The notes beneath the pieces were generated by a model that did no database searches, was not told where the DNA came from, and saw only the letters and a list, made by a program, of their open reading frames with translations. A stretch of DNA of 64,000 nt from Neobacillus sp. PS3-34 (lineage in GTDB: Bacteria; Bacillota; Bacilli; Bacillales; Cytobacillaceae). Below are positions 55,918 to 64,000 of this stretch, piece by piece (position 1 is the first letter of the stretch; every line of letters starts with the position of its first letter). Location of the stretch: the NCBI RefSeq assembly GCF_030915465.1, contig NZ_CP133267.1:3895001-3959000 (forward strand). The letters run 5' to 3'. Made by a program: the position numbers and the translations under genes.

Positions 55918-57214
55918 ATGTTTTGTTATCAATGTGAACAAACACCGTCCGGCGGATGTACAGTAGTAGGGGTATGTGGTAAGGATGAAACAATCGCCAG
56001 CCTTCAGGATACGATTATTTTTGGCTTAAAAGGAATTGCTGCTTATCGTACCCATGCAAATCAATTAGGATATACGGATCCATTTGTGGATGCAACCACT
56101 CATGAAGCGTTATATATGACTCTGACAAACTCCAATTTTAATGTGCAGGAACATATTGACATGGCGATGAAGGTTGGCCAATCAGCCGTCAAGGTCATGG
56201 AAATTCTCGATGATGCACAAACAACTCGTCTTGGGATTCCGGAGCCAATTCGTGTAAGCCAAAACAAGATTGAAGGAAAGTGTATCGTGGTAACAGGCCA
56301 TAACTTGTTTGCGCTTGAAGAACTATTAAAGCAGACTGAGGGAAAGGGGATCAATATCTATACGCATTCAGAAATGCTTCCTGCGCACGGATATCCGGCA
56401 TTAAAAAAATACGAACATTTAAAAGGGAATATTGGGAAGGCTTGGTATGATCAACGTCGTTTATTTGAAAAATTCCCTGGTGCCATTCTTGCAACAACGA
56501 ACTGTGTAATGCCTATCAAAGGAACATATGCAGACAGAATGTTCTCCTATGAAGTAGCTGGACTTGAAAATGTACAAAAAATTGAAAATGATGATTTCAG
56601 CAGGTTAATTGAAAGGGCACTGGAGCTTCCTGAAGCAAATATTGAATCAGAGGAGACTCTATTGACCGGCTTTCACCATGAAACTGTTTTAGGCCTTGCG
56701 CCTGAAGTAATTGATGCGGTCAAAACAGGCAAAATCAAAAGATTCTTCGTTATTGCTGGATGTGATGCACCAGGAAAAGGTGGAGAGTATTACCGTGAGC
56801 TAGCTACTTCTTTGCCTCCAGAAACAGTTATTTTAACAACATCGTGCGGTAAATTCCGCTTTAACGATGTGGATTACGGATTTGTTCCTGGAACAGAAAT
56901 TCCGCGTTATATCGATCTCGGACAATGTAATAACTCTGGTTCTACTGTAAAGATTGCCAAAGCTCTAGCTGATGCATTCGGATGTGAGATAAACCAGCTG
57001 CCTGTAAGTATTGTACTTTCCTGGTTTGAGCAAAAAGCAGTAGCCATTCTTTTGGCGGATTCAGCCTTGGCATAAAAGATATCCGAATTGGCCAAAGCCG
57101 CCTGAATTTATTTCAGGAGGAGTTTTACAAGTCTTGCAGGATACATTTAATTTACAATTAATTGGAACTGCTCAGGAAGATATGGAAGAAATGCTTCAAT
57201 TATCTGTAAAATAA
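55918..57214 (+). CDS. hcp: Hybrid-cluster protein / hydroxylamine reductase (frameshifted twice)
   Basis: Reduces nitric oxide or hydroxylamine in nitrosative-stress defence, with a 4Fe cluster and a hybrid 4Fe-2S-2O cluster. The N-terminal cluster motif C-x2-C-x7-C-x5-C is seen in FCYQCEQTPSGGCTVVGVCG. Hybrid-cluster ligands include TTNCVMPI, AGCDAPG and TTSCGKFRFN. Two frame breaks near the end: about 57057 (GCGGAT for GCGGGAT, restoring FSLGIKDIRIG) and GGCC at 57090-57093 (adding C restores GPKPPEFISGGVLQVL). Repaired length 432, the short class of Hcp. An FNR box lies upstream. Confidence 0.93.
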
Positions 57215-57220
57215 GAACAC

Positions 57221-57256
57221 AAAAACGGCATCAGCATATTGCTAAGGCCGTTTTAT
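57221..57256. terminator. Terminator between hcp and the Crp/Fnr gene
   Basis: AAAACGGC / GGCCGTTTT stem with an AGCA / TGCT inner pairing; A and T tracts on either side allow use by both convergent genes. Confidence 0.75.
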
Positions 57257-57948
57257 TAGAGGATTTCTTCTAAAAGCCTCTCTGGCTCAAGAATCATATT
57301 GCCTTCGTCGTCTACTTCAATTAGTGCGTCCCTTTTCATTTTCGTAAGTGTCCTGCTAATCGTTTCCCTTGTGGTTCCGATCATATTGGCCAAATCACGA
57401 TTTGTAAATTCGGCCTCAAGCAGGATTTTACCGTTTTTAAGGTTCTTTCCATTCTTTGTTCCAAGACGAACCAATAATTTTATAATCTGTTCATATGTGT
57501 TGTTTAAAATTTGTTCTTCAAGCCTGTTTTGTAAATCAACAATTTTTTCGCCTAATACCCGGAAAACCTTGATACAGAGTTCAGGATTCTCGATTAGTAT
57601 TTTTTCAAATTGATGTATAGGAATAGCAATAAGTGTTGATCCTTCAAGGACCTCAGCAAATGCTGGATAGTCACCCTGGCGGAAAAAACCGACATGAGGA
57701 AACATTTCTCCCTGCTTCATGATCGCGACTATCTGCTCTCTCCCATTAATGTCGCTTTTATAAACCTTAATTCTTCCACTATAAATAAAATATACATTCT
57801 CGAGAGGATCGCCTTGAAGAAATACATGGCTGTTCTTTTTCCAATCTCTAGTTATAGATATTCCCACAATTTTATCCATTTCTTCACTATTCAATTCACG
57901 GAAGAGCGAAAACTCCGAAAGAACCCTTTTAATATCATCTTGTTTCAT
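57256..57948 (-). CDS. Crp/Fnr family transcription regulator without a cysteine cluster
   Basis: A 230-residue regulator: N-terminal cyclic-nucleotide-type beta barrel (KKNSHVFLQGDPLENVYFIY, residues 30-115), long dimer helix, and a C-terminal winged helix with recognition helix TNRDLANMIGTTRETISRTL. Only one cysteine (in ELCIKVF) is present, so the iron-sulfur sensing of FNR is not expected; B. subtilis Fnr has a C-terminal cysteine cluster, absent here. Likely controls hcp through the box at 55840 and responds to NO or redox by another route (inferred). ATG 57948 behind AGAGGTGAT. Confidence 0.85.
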   Translation of the reverse strand: MKQDDIKRVLSEFSLFRELNSEEMDKIVGISITRDWKKNSHVFLQGDPLENVYFIYSGRIKVYKSDINGREQIVAIMKQGEMFPHVGFFRQGDYPAFAEVLEGSTLIAIPIHQFEKILIENPELCIKVFRVLGEKIVDLQNRLEEQILNNTYEQIIKLLVRLGTKNGKNLKNGKILLEAEFTNRDLANMIGTTRETISRTLTKMKRDALIEVDDEGNMILEPERLLEEIL

Positions 57949-58054
57949 TTCATCACCTCTTAATGCATATAGAACGAACCAGTTAGACCATAAATGCGTC
58001 TGCAATAATCTTACTAACCATTATAGTTTAAAACTATTCACAAGGGGAACTTTA

Positions 58055-58866
58055 ATGGAAGAAGTCTTTGACGAGAAGGTGAACAGATTGAAACAAGTTT
58101 TGTCAATTAATGAACAAGGTACAGGGGAAACAGTTGTTTTGATTCACGGTTTTTGCGGGAGTTCAGCATACTGGGAAAGAGTTCTCCCTGCATTAAGCAA
58201 AGAATGCCGGGTGTTGGCGGTTGATTTACGCGGACATGGAAAATCTCCTTTACCTAATGGGGAATTTTCAATCGAAGATATGGCAGAGGATGTGGCAAAA
58301 GTCTTAAACCAAGAAGAGGCAGGTAAAGTATTCCTGTTCGGACATTCTCTCGGAGGATATGTATCTTTGGCTTTTGCAGAGCGCTATCCTGATAAATTAA
58401 AGGGATATGGACTGATACATTCTACCTCATATCCTGATAGTAAAGAAGCGAAGGAAGGGCGCATTGCTGGAATACAGAAAAAAGAAAATGAAGGGATGGA
58501 AGCCTTTATCGGGCAGCTGGTTCCGAAGCTTTTTGCTGATCAATCACGAAGCGAACTAAAGGAAAGTATTGAAAGGGCTAAAGAAATAGGCTTACAAACA
58601 AATCAGCAAGGCGCAATCCAAGTCTTGAAAGCGATGAAAAATAGGCCTGACCGCACTCAAACTATGGAAAATCAAAGTATCCCTATTTTATTGGCAGCTG
58701 GAAAAGAAGATAAAGTAATACCTCCTGATAAAACTTTTTCAACGAGTGGCCGCATATTGACACCATCGTGCTTGAGAGGTCAGGACATATGAGTATGTAT
58801 GAGGAACCAGAACAACTGGCAGAGGCTCTTCTGGCCTTCATCAAAAAATATTCAACAGACGAATGA
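58055..58866 (+). CDS. Alpha/beta hydrolase (frameshifted once)
   Basis: Soluble alpha/beta-fold hydrolase of about 270 residues. Oxyanion region LIHGFCGSSAYW, nucleophile elbow LFGHSLGGYVSLAFAERYP (serine at about residue 100), Asp in LLAAGKEDKVIPP, and after repair the catalytic His in LERSGHMSMYEEPEQLAEAL. The frame breaks near 58737-58743; a lost T or A (giving FNEWPHIDTIV or similar) restores it. Substrate unknown. It starts 106 bases from the divergent Crp/Fnr gene, so the two may share control. Confidence 0.88.
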
Positions 58867-59112
58867 ACCTGCGATTTGTGGGTTTTTTCTTTTTGAAAGC
58901 CTGTTTCGCAGAGATTGTTATTTTCTGCACAAATTCTAATATTTAAAGTTAGTACCGAAATCCCCTGATGCGGACTCGAATGTCCTTAGTTTGATTATAC
59001 CTGTCCGAATTAGCTACTAATTCGAATTCGAGCCCTTTGTTTTCACCCAAACTTGCCATGAGTAGCCTCTAAGTGGCACGAATTATTACAGAAGCAACAA
59101 AATTGATGAAAA
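58867..59112. other. Non-coding stretch between the hydrolase gene and repeat copy C
   Basis: About 245 bases without a supportable gene. A weak hairpin and T run (58868-58888) may terminate the hydrolase. A perfect inverted repeat GAATTAG / CTAATTC with a 3-base loop lies at about 59007-59023 and is followed by GAATTCGAG. I cannot say what it does. Confidence 0.4.
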
Positions 59113-59340
59113 GAGCCTTTCTAAAAGATTGTTGTTTTATAAATAGGTTTTTAAAAGCAAATCGTTGAAAAAGAAGTTGATTGGAACGGAAGGTGCGAAA
59201 CTCCTGCGGGAGCAGCGGGACAGGTGAGACCCCACAGGCGCTGCGCGCCGAGGAGGCTCACCGCCCGCCCCGCGGAAAGCGAGCATCCTGGAGTGAAAAT
59301 CAACTACTCCATAAATAGCAACAAATTATACAGAAAGCCT
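59113..59340 (+). repeat. Structured intergenic repeat, copy C
   Basis: Reverse complement of the copy at 54992-55222 over nearly its whole length; about 120 bases of core are almost identical. Core elements here are GGAAGGTGCGAAACTCC, GGGACAGGTGAGACCCC, GCGCTGCGCGC and GAGGAGGCTCACCGCCCG, then GCGGAAAGCGAGCATCCTGG. The outer ends are slightly decayed (AGCCTTTCT and AGAAAGCCT instead of the full GGCTGTTTTC pair). No coding potential of note. Confidence 0.85.
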
Positions 59341-59442
59341 TTTTGGAAAAAAGTCCCTCCCTAAAAAAGATAAAAATGCGTTTATTTTTCTTTTGCCTCG
59401 AACGTTTATTCGCTAAAATGGAATTAATGAGGTGAAGCGATA

Positions 59443-61729
59443 ATGAAGCTAAGAAAAAATCTCCAGGAAATCTTGGGAGACTTAAAAATAAATGATCAAT
59501 TTAAAGAGAATATTGTTAGCTGGCGGACAATTGATGAAAAACCTGCAAATACTGTACCCCTTCCAGCTGATTTGCACGAGCAGCTAAAGGATGCACTGAC
59601 AAAAAGGGGTATAGGCCAACTATATACCCATCAAAGGTCTGCATATGAATCTGTCATGAAAGGCCAGAGCATTGTTACGGTAACGCCAACCGCTTCTGGA
59701 AAAACGCTATGTTATAACCTTCCAGTTCTGCAGACTGTTCTATCTGATCCCGATGCGAGAGCACTATATATATTCCCAACTAAAGCTCTTGCGCAGGATC
59801 AAAAAAGCGAGATTAATGAAATTATCCAGGAAACTGGCATGGAGATAAACAGTTACACGTATGACGGGGATACCCCTGCGAATATCCGCCAAAAGGTAAG
59901 GAAAGCAGGGCATGTTGTCATTACAAATCCCGATATGCTTCATTCGGCAATTTTGCCCCATCATACAAAGTGGGTATCCTTGTTTGAGAACTTAAAGTAT
60001 GTCGTCATTGATGAATTACACACATACAGAGGAATTTTTGGCAGCCACGTCGCAAATGTTATCCGCCGTTTAAAAAGAATTTGCCGTTATTATGGCAGCA
60101 ATCCTGTTTTTATTTGCACCTCTGCAACCATTGCCAATCCTCTTGAACTTGCAGAGACTCTTACAGAAGGGTCCGTGTCGCTAATTGATAATAATGGTGC
60201 TCCAACAGGCAGGAAACACTTCCTCTTTTATAACCCGCCAGTTGTAAATAAACCATTAAATATCAGAAGGAGTGCGACACTTGAAGTCAGGAAACTTGCC
60301 GGTGAACTGTTGAAAAATAAGATACAGACTATTGTCTTTGCAAGAAGCAGGGTTAGGGTGGAAATTATTTTAACTTACCTGCAGGAGCTGGTTAAAAACC
60401 AGCTTGGTTCAAAATCAATCATGGGCTATCGGGGAGGTTATCTTCCTACCGAAAGAAGGAAGATTGAAGAGGTGTCCGATCAGGTGAAATTTATGGCGTT
60501 GTCAGCACGAACGCACTTGAGCTTGGAGTGGACATTGGCCAGCTTCAGGTATGCATCATGACAGGATATCCCGGAACCATTTCCAGTGCGTGGCAGCAAG
60601 CTGGCAGAGCAGGGAGAAGGCATGGAGAGTCGCTCGTCATCATGGTTGCAAGCTCCAGCCCGCTGGATCAATATATTATCCAAAATCCTGAATACTTTTT
60701 CAGCCAAAGTCCTGAAACAGCCCGAATAAATCCTGATAATCTAATCATTTTGATTGACCATATGAAATGTGCAGCCTACGAGCTTCCGTTCAAGGCAGGT
60801 GAGCAGTTCGGGACTGTAGGTACTGAGGATTTGCTGGAATATTTAACAGAAGAGCGGGTTCTTTATCAAAATGGTGATAAGTGGTACTGGATGAACGATT
60901 CCTTTCCTGCCCATAATATCAGCCTGAGGTCGGCATCGCAGGAGAATATTATAATTGTGGATCAAACGAATGTTGCGAACGTTAAAGTTATTGGGGAAAT
61001 GGACCGTTTTTCGGCCATGACATTGCTGCACGAAGAAGCGATTTATTTGCACCAGGGCACTCAATTTCAAGTTGAAAAGCTTGATTGGGAGGAGAAGAAG
61101 GCTTTTGTCAGGGAAGTAGACGTTGATTATTTTACAGATGCGAACCTGGCTGTTCAGTTAAAGGTGCTCGAAGTTGATAAGCTTCAGGAACTCAGTCAAA
61201 TGGAAATCGGCTACGGTGATGTCAGCGTCCGGGCAATGGCAACTATTTTTAAGAAAATAAAATTTGAAACACATGAAAATATCGGTTCACGCCAATCTTT
61301 CTTCCTGAAGAAGAGCTGCATACCAGTTCTGCGTGGATCTCATTGGACAGGCAATTTGCGGATATGGGCCATGAACGGCTGGAACAGGGTCTGGTCGGAA
61401 CAGCCCATGCATTAAATCATATTGCTCCATTATTTGTTATGGCCGATCCCCAGGATATACATGTAGTGCCGCAGGTAAAGGCAGACCACAATGAGAAGCC
61501 GACTATTTTCTTTTATGACCGTTATCCTGGAGGAATAGACCTTAGCGAAAAAATTTACTCGGGGATGGTTCCCGTTTTTAAGGAAACACGAAAAATGGTA
61601 AGCGGCTGCCTCTGTGAAAGTGGATGTCCTTCCTGTGTGGGAACAGAGGCGTTAGGAGAAAAATCCAAAAAAGACACCTTGAAAATAATTGATTTCTTTT
61701 TGGAATCAGCAATTGCTTCCGGGAGGTAA
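59443..61729 (+). CDS. mrfA: DEAD/DEAH-box helicase MrfA (YprA; frameshifted twice)
   Basis: Superfamily 2 helicase that with MrfB repairs mitomycin C adducts in B. subtilis, independently of UvrABC. Walker A is TPTASGKTLCYNLPVLQ near residue 85, Walker B is VIDELHTYRG near residue 190, the second RecA lobe ends in the QAGRAGRRHG motif VI, and the C-terminus has the four-cysteine MrfA motif CLCESGCPSC. Breaks near 60472 (GAGGTG for GAGGGTG; restores EEGVRSGEIYGVVSTNALEL) and near 61293 (CGCCAAT for CGCCCAAT; restores PIFLPEEELHTSSAW). Repaired length 762. mrfB starts five bases after its stop. Confidence 0.92.
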
Positions 61730-61733
61730 AAAG

Positions 61734-63023
61734 ATGTCATTGAAGAATAAACTAAATCGGCTAAAGCCACATCTTTCACCGCAAAAGGAGCAGGAGCCTT
61801 CTCCCCTCCGTGGGAAAGCCAAATATGCCGCAGCTGCCGGAAAATAATAATATTTCTTCAAAGGTGGAAATTCCTTATCTGGACCGTTGGGAAAGCGAAG
61901 GTGTAACTCCCTATTTTTTTGATGGGGATTATTGTTTGATTCGTGAAGTAAGGTATCCAATGGAACATTTCCATGGCCATTACCGTTTCAAGGATCTCTT
62001 TTCAGCTGTGGAGGCTTGGAACCATGCACCTTCAGTTCATCCATTGTCGGCTTATGGCCACAAGGCGGAGGATTTGTTTTTCTTTGATACTGAAACAACT
62101 GGCCTTGGCGGGGGAACAGGAAATACCATTTTTCTTCTTGGCTATGCAAGAGTAGATGGAGATGAACTTGTTTTACGCCAGCATATTTTGCCGAATCCAG
62201 GGGCGGAGGTGCCCTTGTATCAGAGTTTTTTGGAAAAGGTGGATTATAAAACGCTTGTAACCTATAACGGAAAGTCATTTGACTGGCCACAGGTAAAGAC
62301 GAGACATACCCTTATCAGAGAACACGTTCCTAAGCTCCCTTCCTTCGGTCATTTCGATTTATACCATGCTTCAAGAAGACTGTGGAAGCATAAATTAGAG
62401 CGTATGAAATTGTCCATAGTTGAAAAAGAGGTTTTAGGGGTGGAAAGGATAGATGATATCCCTGGTTTTCTTGCCCCGATGATTTATTTTGACTTTATCG
62501 AAAGTAAGCTGCCTGAAGGAATGCTAGGGATTTTAAAACATAATGAAATAGATATTCTTTCCCTCGTCAGCTTGTATACCCATTTAACCTTCCAGCTTTG
62601 CAGTCTTGACCAGAATCAAACAAGAGAGGAATCCTTTGAAGTAGGCAGATGGTTTGCTTCATTAGGAGAGAAGGCAGAAGCCGAAAAGTTATTTGACACG
62701 CTGGCTGAGGGGACTGATGATACCTCTCTCCAGGCAAAGCAGGCACTCGCATTCTCGAAAAAAAGGAGCGGAATTGGAAGAGAGCCTTGGAATTGTTTGT
62801 TGAGACAGCAGAATCCGGCAGTTCCTATCTGTGCATGGAGGCATCCATTGAAGCTGCAAAGATTTATGAACATAAAGAAAAAAAAATAAACAAAGCGATT
62901 GAATATACGAGTAAGGCTTTGGAAATTTATGAATCGAAGAAAAGTGACAACCAGGATTTCTATTCTGATGTTCTCAAAAGACGGGACAGGCTTGATCGAA
63001 AAAGCAAGAAAATTCGTGGGTAA
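61734..63023 (+). CDS. mrfB: DEDDh exonuclease MrfB (YprB; frameshifted twice)
   Basis: Metal-dependent exonuclease partner of MrfA. DEDDh motif FFDTETTGLGGGTGN near residue 105 and TYNGKSFDWPQVKTRHTL further on, then a C-terminal helical TPR-like region. ATG 61734 behind GGGAGGT opens MSLKNKLNRLKPHLSPQKEQ. The frame shifts before IPYLDRWESEG (about 61800-61845; two bases lost or one gained, exact site unclear). It shifts again near 62773, where GGAATTGG probably lost one A and the repair gives NWKRALELFVETAESGS. Repaired length about 430. Neither site is GGCC. Confidence 0.88.
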
Positions 63024-63221
63024 TCTCAGTTTTTGGACGAAAAAATGAGATTAATAGCAATTTTCAGCAAGATAATAAGTTTTGTAACAAAATTTTAATA
63101 ATTTTTCTTCAAAATTCCAGTATTTCCGTGTTGTTAATCGAAGAATCACAATGTAAAATGTTAAATTGTACGGTTTCAAAAAAACCATAAAAAACGATTA
63201 AAACACAATGGAGCTGGTAAT
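63024..63221 (+). other. AT-rich stretch between mrfB and a small membrane gene
   Basis: No gene seen. A possible weak hairpin between CTCAGTTTTTGGACG and AAAAATGAGA (63027-63052) may end the mrfAB transcript. Confidence 0.35.
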
Positions 63222-63317
63222 ATGTATAAAGCTATTTTGTTTTTATTCTTCATTGTCGTTTGTTTAACTGCAGTTCTTTTTACAAGCTTAAAAGACAGTT
63301 TTTATACAATGCTATAA
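63222..63317 (+). CDS. Possible 31-residue single-helix membrane protein
   Basis: ATG 63222 opens MYKAILFLFFIVVCLTAVLF, followed by a short polar end TSLKDSFYTML and a stop. One strongly hydrophobic helix occupies residues 4-21. A GGAG site lies seven bases upstream. The surroundings are otherwise empty, and there is a candidate promoter region upstream. No family recognised; small one-helix proteins are common in spore formers. Could be chance, because hydrophobic AT-rich frames arise easily. Confidence 0.45.
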   Translation: MYKAILFLFFIVVCLTAVLFTSLKDSFYTML

Positions 63318-63337
63318 AAATAGGTATTTTCATTAGT

Positions 63338-63366
63338 ACAAGAGTTTACCCTTCGACATAGGCTGT
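63338..63366 (+). promoter_or_regulatory. Candidate sigma-K promoter of cotD
   Basis: An ACA element followed 16 bases later by GACATAGGCTGT resembles the sigma-K pattern (AC, 16-17 bases, CATA-N3-TA). cotD is a sigma-K and GerE regulated coat gene in B. subtilis. The match is partial. Confidence 0.3.
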
Positions 63367-63402
63367 TAATGTAAACACAAAATATCGAAAGGGGAATTTT
63401 TT

Positions 63403-63788
63403 ATGTACTGTGGAACAAATATAATGCCTGCGGTTATCCATCCAACAAAATGCTGTGTGAACCACACCTTCTCAACAACGGTGGTTCCTCACATTCATCC
63501 ATCTCATACAACGACAGTAAATCATCATTTGTTTGAACACAAGCACTATTTTCCACAAACGCAATCACTGGCTAACGAGGTTTCCAACCAACAGTTTAAT
63601 TGCGGCCCAGGACCAGTTTCACCAGCTCCAGTTCCGCCTGTAGGACCAGGCTTTGGCCCGGGAATGGGTGGACCAGGATTCGGTCCAGGAATGGGTGGAC
63701 CAGGCTTTGGCCAGGCATGGGAGGACCAGGATTCGGCCCAGGAATGGGTGCGCCAGGATTCGGACCCGGACCTTATTGGGGAAGATAA
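63403..63788 (+). CDS. cotD: Spore coat protein CotD (frameshifted once)
   Basis: Coat protein with a His/Cys-rich N-terminal part (HPTKCCVNHTFSTTVVPHIH, TTTVNHHLFEHKHYFPQT) typical of CotD, and a C-terminal array of near-identical PGFGPGMGG units. In the fourth unit GGCC at 63709-63712 has lost a C; with it the repeats continue to GMGAPGFGPGPYWGR and a stop at 63788, about 128 residues. Two nearby GGCCC sites in the same repeats are intact. ATG 63403 follows AAAGGGGAA. Ends in a clear terminator. Confidence 0.9.
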
Positions 63789-63794
63789 TTTCTG

Positions 63795-63821
63795 ACAAGG
63801 GCTAAAAGCCCTTGTTTTTTT
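63795..63821 (+). terminator. Terminator after cotD
   Basis: Perfect ACAAGGGCT / AGCCCTTGT stem with AAA loop and T8. Confidence 0.92.
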
Positions 63822-63895
63822 TATATTATAAGATATGCTTTTTTCATAAAAGTGTTTGTCCTTATACATCATTTTTGCAAAAAGAGGTGTTTGCC

Positions 63896-64000
63896 TTGAA
63901 GGTCCTTTCCATATCCGGCTATAAACCTTTTGAATTGGGAATATTTAAGAAAGACCACCCTTCCGTTTCATACATAAAAGCTGCGATCAAAAAAGAGCTC
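63896..64000 (+). CDS. ypsA: YpsA, DUF1273 family, 5' end only
   Basis: First 35 residues of a protein that runs off the window: [20 protein letters not shown] then [13 protein letters not shown], an almost exact match in pattern to the YpsA N-terminus (SLOG-type Rossmann fold with [10 protein letters not shown]). TTG start at 63896 behind AGAGGTG. YpsA is linked to cell division and oxidative stress in Bacillus by published family work; it follows cotD in B. subtilis as well. Confidence 0.88.
   Translation, partial: MKVLSISGYKPFELGIFKKDHPSVSYIKAAIKKEL

Noticed and set aside
63600..63788. Separate small repeat protein overlapping cotD
   Set aside because: It is the continuation of the cotD frame seen after the lost base at GGCC 63709; its last residues complete the CotD repeat array.

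Overview
This window is a chromosomal segment of a spore-forming, low-GC Gram-positive of the family Bacillaceae, from the Bacillus/Cytobacillus/Mesobacillus neighbourhood. The evidence is spore genes (spoIVA, ypjB, sspM, cotD), menaquinone and bacillithiol synthesis, a Bacillus-type qcrABC, purine-rich ribosome binding sites with frequent TTG starts, and gene order that follows Bacillus subtilis from ypfD to ypsA almost without a break. No tRNA, rRNA, CRISPR array, transposase or phage gene was seen.

Layout: 1-7973 holds the ypfD end, fni, ypzI, yphA, der, gpsA, yphE, yphF and spoIVA. 8007-14185 holds a repeat, hbs, folE (mtrA), mtrB, the hepS-menG-hepT menaquinone side-chain operon, ndk and cheR. 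14357-20609 is the aromatic block aroC-aroB-aroH-hisC-tyrA-aroA; the trp operon that sits here in B. subtilis is absent although its regulator TRAP (mtrB) is encoded nearby. 20720-28554 holds an unrecognised amidohydrolase-like gene, ypiA, ypiB, ypiF, qcrABC, ypjA, ypjB and a zinc metalloprotease. 28612-37675 holds ypjC, ypjD, dapB, mgsA, bshB1, bshA, cca, birA and panBCD behind a structured leader. 37846-44677 holds dinG, ypmA, ypmB, aspB, dnaD, nth and ypoC. 44701-51493 holds ponA, recU, yppC, sspM, yppE, yppF and yppG.

51665-59340 is the accessory part. It holds an OppB-like permease, a very unusual 801-residue protein joining an OppC-like ABC permease to an M1 aminopeptidase, and a 3.6 kb cassette (hsp20, hcp, a Crp/Fnr regulator, an alpha/beta hydrolase). 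This cassette lies between two inverted copies of a structured repeat. The backbone resumes with mrfA-mrfB (yprAB), cotD and the start of ypsA.

The sequence itself has a striking defect. Twenty genes contain about 25 frameshifts that all look like lost bases, and restoring one or two bases gives back family-length proteins. About 14 of the 25 lie on a GGCC site, mostly GGCCC read as GGCC. The affected genes include essential ones (dapB, gpsA, ponA), so I treat these as sequencing or assembly errors, possibly caused by a modified base at GGCC. I annotate each such gene as one CDS across its breaks.
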